6,290 nt of DNA from Porticoccaceae bacterium (GTDB lineage Bacteria > Pseudomonadota > Gammaproteobacteria > Pseudomonadales > Porticoccaceae). Both the position numbers and the translations under genes were made by a program. The notes under the pieces were generated by a model. It was not told where the DNA came from. It did no database searches and saw only the letters and a list, made by a program, of their open reading frames with translations. Positions 5,261-6,290 of this stretch are shown one piece after another (position 1 is the stretch's first letter; each line of letters starts with the position of its first letter). The stretch lies in contig NZXB01000082.1 in assembly GCA_002701765.1 (NCBI GenBank), positions 2,700-8,989 of the forward strand, in the 5' to 3' direction.

Positions 5261-5752
5261 ATGTCTCGTAGAAACTTTGTCCTAGCCGCGGCGCTAATAG
5301 TCTTGATTTGGATGCGAATATCGAATGACTCTGCAATTGGCAACAACCAAGTGCAACAGATTATGCCGGCGCAGGAAAAATTTGAGCTCGATGTTGACTC
5401 AAGGGAGGCCAACTTCCAACCAGCTAGTAATTCTTCAAGTAGTTTGCAATTGGCTAACGAGCTTTATCAGGTCCAGGACGAAGCGCCTGCCAGAAATATC
5501 GGCCGAAATCTTGACGTTCCTCATCCGGACCGACCAATCCTGATCAGATCGACTCAAAATAGTGAAGAGGAAGTGTTGAATTTTGGTCAGAATATGCCGG
5601 TGGGATTCATAGACCCATTAGAAAATTTCAAGGGAGATTTTAGGTCAGTTGGAGAGCCCCTTGATCCAGAATCTCTAGAAGATAGCAGTGTGTACATAGA
5701 GCCAGTTGATACCGGGCCGTTTCTCGACATCCCGTCATCAAGTGTGCAGTGA
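5261..5752 (+). CDS. Acidic signal-anchored or secreted protein, function unknown
   Basis: This is a 163-residue protein with a short basic N-terminus (MSRRN) and a hydrophobic segment at about 6-19, so it is either exported through Sec or anchored with its bulk in the periplasm. There is no lipobox cysteine and no cysteine at all. The remainder is polar, acidic and low in predicted structure (serine-rich 54-61; acidic 102-104 and 135-141). Three degenerate motifs recur: NIGRNLDV at 79-86, NFGQNMPV at 107-114 and SVGEPLDP at 129-136. These suggest a short repeat of [IFV]-G-x-x-[LM]-[DP]. The ATG is the only standard start after an in-frame TGA 18 bp upstream. No good Shine-Dalgarno is visible, which weakens the call. 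It is divergent from the flagellin and shares its regulatory region. I do not recognise a family, and a link to the filament is speculation from position. Confidence 0.7.
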   Translation: MSRRNFVLAAALIVLIWMRISNDSAIGNNQVQQIMPAQEKFELDVDSREANFQPASNSSSSLQLANELYQVQDEAPARNIGRNLDVPHPDRPILIRSTQNSEEEVLNFGQNMPVGFIDPLENFKGDFRSVGEPLDPESLEDSSVYIEPVDTGPFLDIPSSSVQ

Positions 5753-5826
5753 ACATGCTTAAAAAGACCATTGCGAGGCGGTTGAATAGCCAATCAAAGC
5801 TTATGCGCCCATCAAATTTATGGGAG

Positions 5827-5874
5827 CTCATCTGTTGTATGGACATTGCATGATGAGTGAGTGCTTTTTCTTTT
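5827..5874 (+). terminator. Possible terminator after the 5261 gene
   Basis: CTCATC (5827-5832) pairs perfectly with GATGAG (5852-5857), extendable by a TG/CA pair with one bulge. A T-rich run (TTTTTCTTTT, 5865-5874) follows 7 nt after the stem. The loop is long and the T-run is not adjacent, so it is a weak intrinsic terminator at best. A second hairpin lies just upstream at 5805-5827 (CCCAT/ATGGG with an outer GC pair) but has no T-tract. Confidence 0.3.
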
Positions 5875-5908
5875 CGATGCTGAGTCAAATGACAGTTTCA
5901 TATGAGTT

Positions 5909-6184
5909 TTAAAACGGCGAGTTAGGATCATATTTAAACTTTTGACAGGCCCGAAATACTTCGTCATAAGAATGAACCATAAAACTTCCCCTGGCAGGGA
6001 CAACCTCATAGAGATACGTTGCCAATCTCAGCTCGCCTGAATTCAAACCGGCGTCATTTTCTAGACCCGCAATGACCGCTACGGAAATGTTTGCACAGTC
6101 ATATTCGTTGAACTGATGGCAACTCATAACAAATACTAGCGTGATTGCGGCCAAGAGAACTTTAAATTGAGTAGAACCAGACAT
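5909..6184 (-). CDS. Small putative lipoprotein, 91 aa
   Basis: The ATG at 6184 is preceded by AGTAGG with 6 nt spacing (AGG at 6191-6193), a good ribosome binding site. The signal is residues 1-22: basic Lys8, hydrophobic core 9-20, then the lipobox-like VMSC with Cys22 as the predicted lipidated residue. The mature part is about 70 residues with two more cysteines (30 and 80) that could form a disulfide in the periplasm. It has a mixed strand/helix pattern (strand about 33-39, helix about 50-60, helix 72-82). No known family or motif is recognised. It is convergent with the 5261 gene across a 156-bp gap. An open frame ending in TAG 7 nt before its ATG may be an upstream gene in the same operon. 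If the lipobox is not used, an ordinary Sec signal is the alternative. Confidence 0.75.
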   Translation of the reverse strand: MSGSTQFKVLLAAITLVFVMSCHQFNEYDCANISVAVIAGLENDAGLNSGELRLATYLYEVVPARGSFMVHSYDEVFRACQKFKYDPNSPF

Positions 6185-6191
6185 GGTTGAC

Positions 6192-6290
6192 CTACTTTAA
6201 CAGAAACGATTGAAGCGCTGAGTGGCTTATTGGACGATCATCTTGACAGACATTACGACCCTTGCAAATAGTTTTGATACATTCCAGATT
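6192..6290 (-). other. Open frame at right edge, possible C-terminus of an upstream gene
   Basis: On the minus strand one frame is open from the window edge for 32 codons and ends in TAG at 6194-6192, leaving 7 nt before the lipoprotein ATG. The stop overlaps the lipoprotein Shine-Dalgarno, a common operon arrangement. The other two minus frames are stopped early. The fragment has three cysteines and no recognisable motif. An opposing plus-strand frame from GTG 6222 is also open to the edge, so chance cannot be excluded. Confidence 0.2.

Noticed and set aside
5755..5853. 32-codon plus-strand frame starting 2 nt after the 5261 gene stop
   Set aside because: It has translational-coupling-like spacing and a basic start (MLKK), but no Shine-Dalgarno, a very short length and overlap with terminator-like hairpins.
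5640..6009. Overlapping minus-strand frames of 63-82 codons between and across the two right-hand genes
   Set aside because: They overlap the better supported genes at 5261-5752 and 5909-6184 and show no signal sequence, ribosome site or domain pattern.
6243..6272. TTGACA with AATAGT 18 bp downstream on the plus strand as a promoter for a gene beyond the edge
   Set aside because: The -35 box is perfect but the -10 box is poor and no downstream gene is visible in the window.

Overview
The window looks like a chromosomal segment from a flagellated diderm bacterium, most likely an aquatic or marine proteobacterium. The reasons are a proteobacterial-type flagellin, a sigma-28-like promoter in front of it, two Sec/lipobox lipoproteins and moderate to low G+C. 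Finer placement is inference: gammaproteobacteria are favoured because giant flagellins are documented in marine members of that class. No RNA gene, CRISPR array, insertion sequence or phage gene was seen.

Layout from left to right. Positions 1-662 (minus) hold a lipoprotein gene whose 3' end lies outside the window. It has no stop codon inside the window but reads cleanly for 220 codons. Positions 663-798 are a short gap. Positions 799-4941 (minus) hold a single giant flagellin of 1380 residues with a GTG start. Positions 4942-5260 are a 319-bp divergent intergenic region with a plausible sigma-28 promoter for the flagellin, two inverted repeats and a possible sigma-70 promoter for the next gene. 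Positions 5261-5752 (plus) encode an acidic, N-terminally anchored or secreted protein of unknown function. Positions 5753-5908 are a convergent gap with terminator-like structure. Positions 5909-6184 (minus) encode a small 91-residue lipoprotein. The last 106 bp may hold the end of another minus-strand gene.

The centre of interest is the flagellin. Its D0/D1 ends are canonical, so it should polymerise into a filament. Between them is an insertion of about 1090 residues built from two repeat families. In the middle are seven tandem repeats of about 55 residues, best explained as a seven-bladed beta-propeller. On each side lies a pair of related beta-rich units (two before, two after), which end in an LY-[LIF]-[YH] motif and are not a family I can name. 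The order is D0-D1 / U1-U2 / propeller / U3-U4 / D1-D0. If folded as inferred, every subunit would display a propeller on the filament surface, giving a thick or adhesive filament rather than a plain propulsive one.

Apart from the flagellin, the genes share only an envelope theme (two lipoproteins and one signal-anchored protein). Nothing in the window proves that they act together.
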